Assembly: GCA_015222965.1 (NCBI GenBank) | Contig: JADFWF010000018.1 | Location: forward strand, 1-6,477 | Reading direction: 5' to 3' | From: Pseudomonadota bacterium | GTDB taxonomy: Bacteria; Pseudomonadota; Gammaproteobacteria; SZUA-229 | DNA: 6,477 bases | In this document: positions 6,297 to 6,477 of the stretch, piece after piece | Layout of the letters: every line of letters begins with the position of its first letter | How positions within the stretch are numbered: the first letter of the stretch is position 1 | Notes under the pieces: generated by a model | What the model was told of the DNA's origin: nothing | Seen by the model: only the letters and a program-made list of their open reading frames with translations | The model's database searches: none | Program-made: the position numbers and the translations under genes

Positions 6297-6477
6297 CTAG
6301 GCGGCACTGCCAAAAGATTTATCTATAGCCCCTGATGGCACATCTAGTCCGGCCAGTCTGCAGCCCTCAGCGACGGGACCGCCAGGAATTATTTTATAGA
6401 GATATTTCATACCGCCTCGGGAATGAAATTTTTCATCCAGTGCATCTTTTATCTGGCGAAGGTTTGGAAAATCAACT
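6297..6477 (-). CDS. DsrC/TusE-family sulfur-relay-like protein, C-terminal end (partial)
   Basis: Reading the minus strand from the window edge gives 59 codons and a TAG stop (6297-6299); the N-terminal part lies right of the window. The peptide holds FPNLRQIKDALDEKF, then MKYLYKIIPGGPVAEGCRLA, and ends GAIDKSFGSAA. This matches the C-terminal half of the DsrC/TusE/DsvC family, whose members show LR-x-x-x-K-x-L, YLY-x-L-F-P-x-G-P and a final CKIAGLPKPTGC(V/I) arm. Family members carry sulfur on C-terminal cysteines for dissimilatory sulfite reductase or for tRNA 2-thiouridine synthesis. Here the inner cysteine is present (the codon at 6360-6362), but the position of the C-terminal cysteine, 11 residues later, is alanine, and about nine extra residues follow. 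TusE shows the reverse pattern. It is therefore neither a standard DsrC nor a TusE, and its role may be regulatory or another thiol reaction. The gene converges on the PEPCK-like gene. Confidence 0.8.
   Translation of the reverse strand, partial: VDFPNLRQIKDALDEKFHSRGGMKYLYKIIPGGPVAEGCRLAGLDVPSGAIDKSFGSAA

Noticed and set aside
6100..6300. Short plus-strand frame overlapping the end of the PEPCK-like gene
   Set aside because: It is an alternative frame within the coding region for most of its length, with no ribosome site or recognisable protein pattern.

Overview
The window looks like a chromosomal segment of a gammaproteobacterium, probably marine or environmental, with moderate base composition. 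The evidence is the atpC-glmU order at the left end, a GlmU close to the E. coli enzyme over its whole length, and a DsrC/TusE-family gene at the right end. I cannot name a genus from the sequence alone.

Layout, left to right. Positions 1-96 are the last 31 codons and stop of atpC (ATP synthase epsilon subunit), followed by a hairpin-plus-T terminator (143-173) that closes the atp operon. glmU (217-1575) is complete and encodes the bifunctional enzyme that makes UDP-GlcNAc. The gene after it is not glmS, which follows glmU in E. coli. Instead there is a small exported Sel1-repeat protein with a long glutamine-rich coiled coil (1720-2508), ended by a strong intrinsic terminator (2539-2573). 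A regulatory interval of about 215 bases (2574-2789) follows. It is rich in dyad symmetries, including a perfect 11-bp inverted repeat whose arms lie 43 bp apart, and it holds a plausible sigma70 promoter.

Most of the right half is one large gene (2790-6251) for a soluble protein of about 1150 residues (roughly 130 kDa). From its size and several motif blocks I identify it as a probable pyrophosphate-dependent PEP carboxykinase (PPi-PEPCK). This family is biochemically known from Entamoeba and Propionibacterium, is unrelated in overall sequence to the ATP and GTP enzymes, and is usually annotated as hypothetical in bacteria. The identification rests on recalled family features, not on a search. 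A palindrome containing its stop codon (6249-6274) separates it from a convergent minus-strand gene (6297-6477, cut by the window edge). That gene encodes the C-terminal end of a DsrC/TusE-family sulfur-relay-like protein that keeps the inner cysteine but has lost the C-terminal one.

The genes appear to be separate transcription units rather than one pathway. atpC (energy conservation) and glmU (cell-envelope precursors) are housekeeping genes. The PEPCK-like gene stands alone between two structured sequences with its own regulatory region. If the assignment is right, the cell has an enzyme linking pyrophosphate to the PEP/oxaloacetate node of central metabolism. There is no tRNA, rRNA, CRISPR array or insertion sequence in the window.
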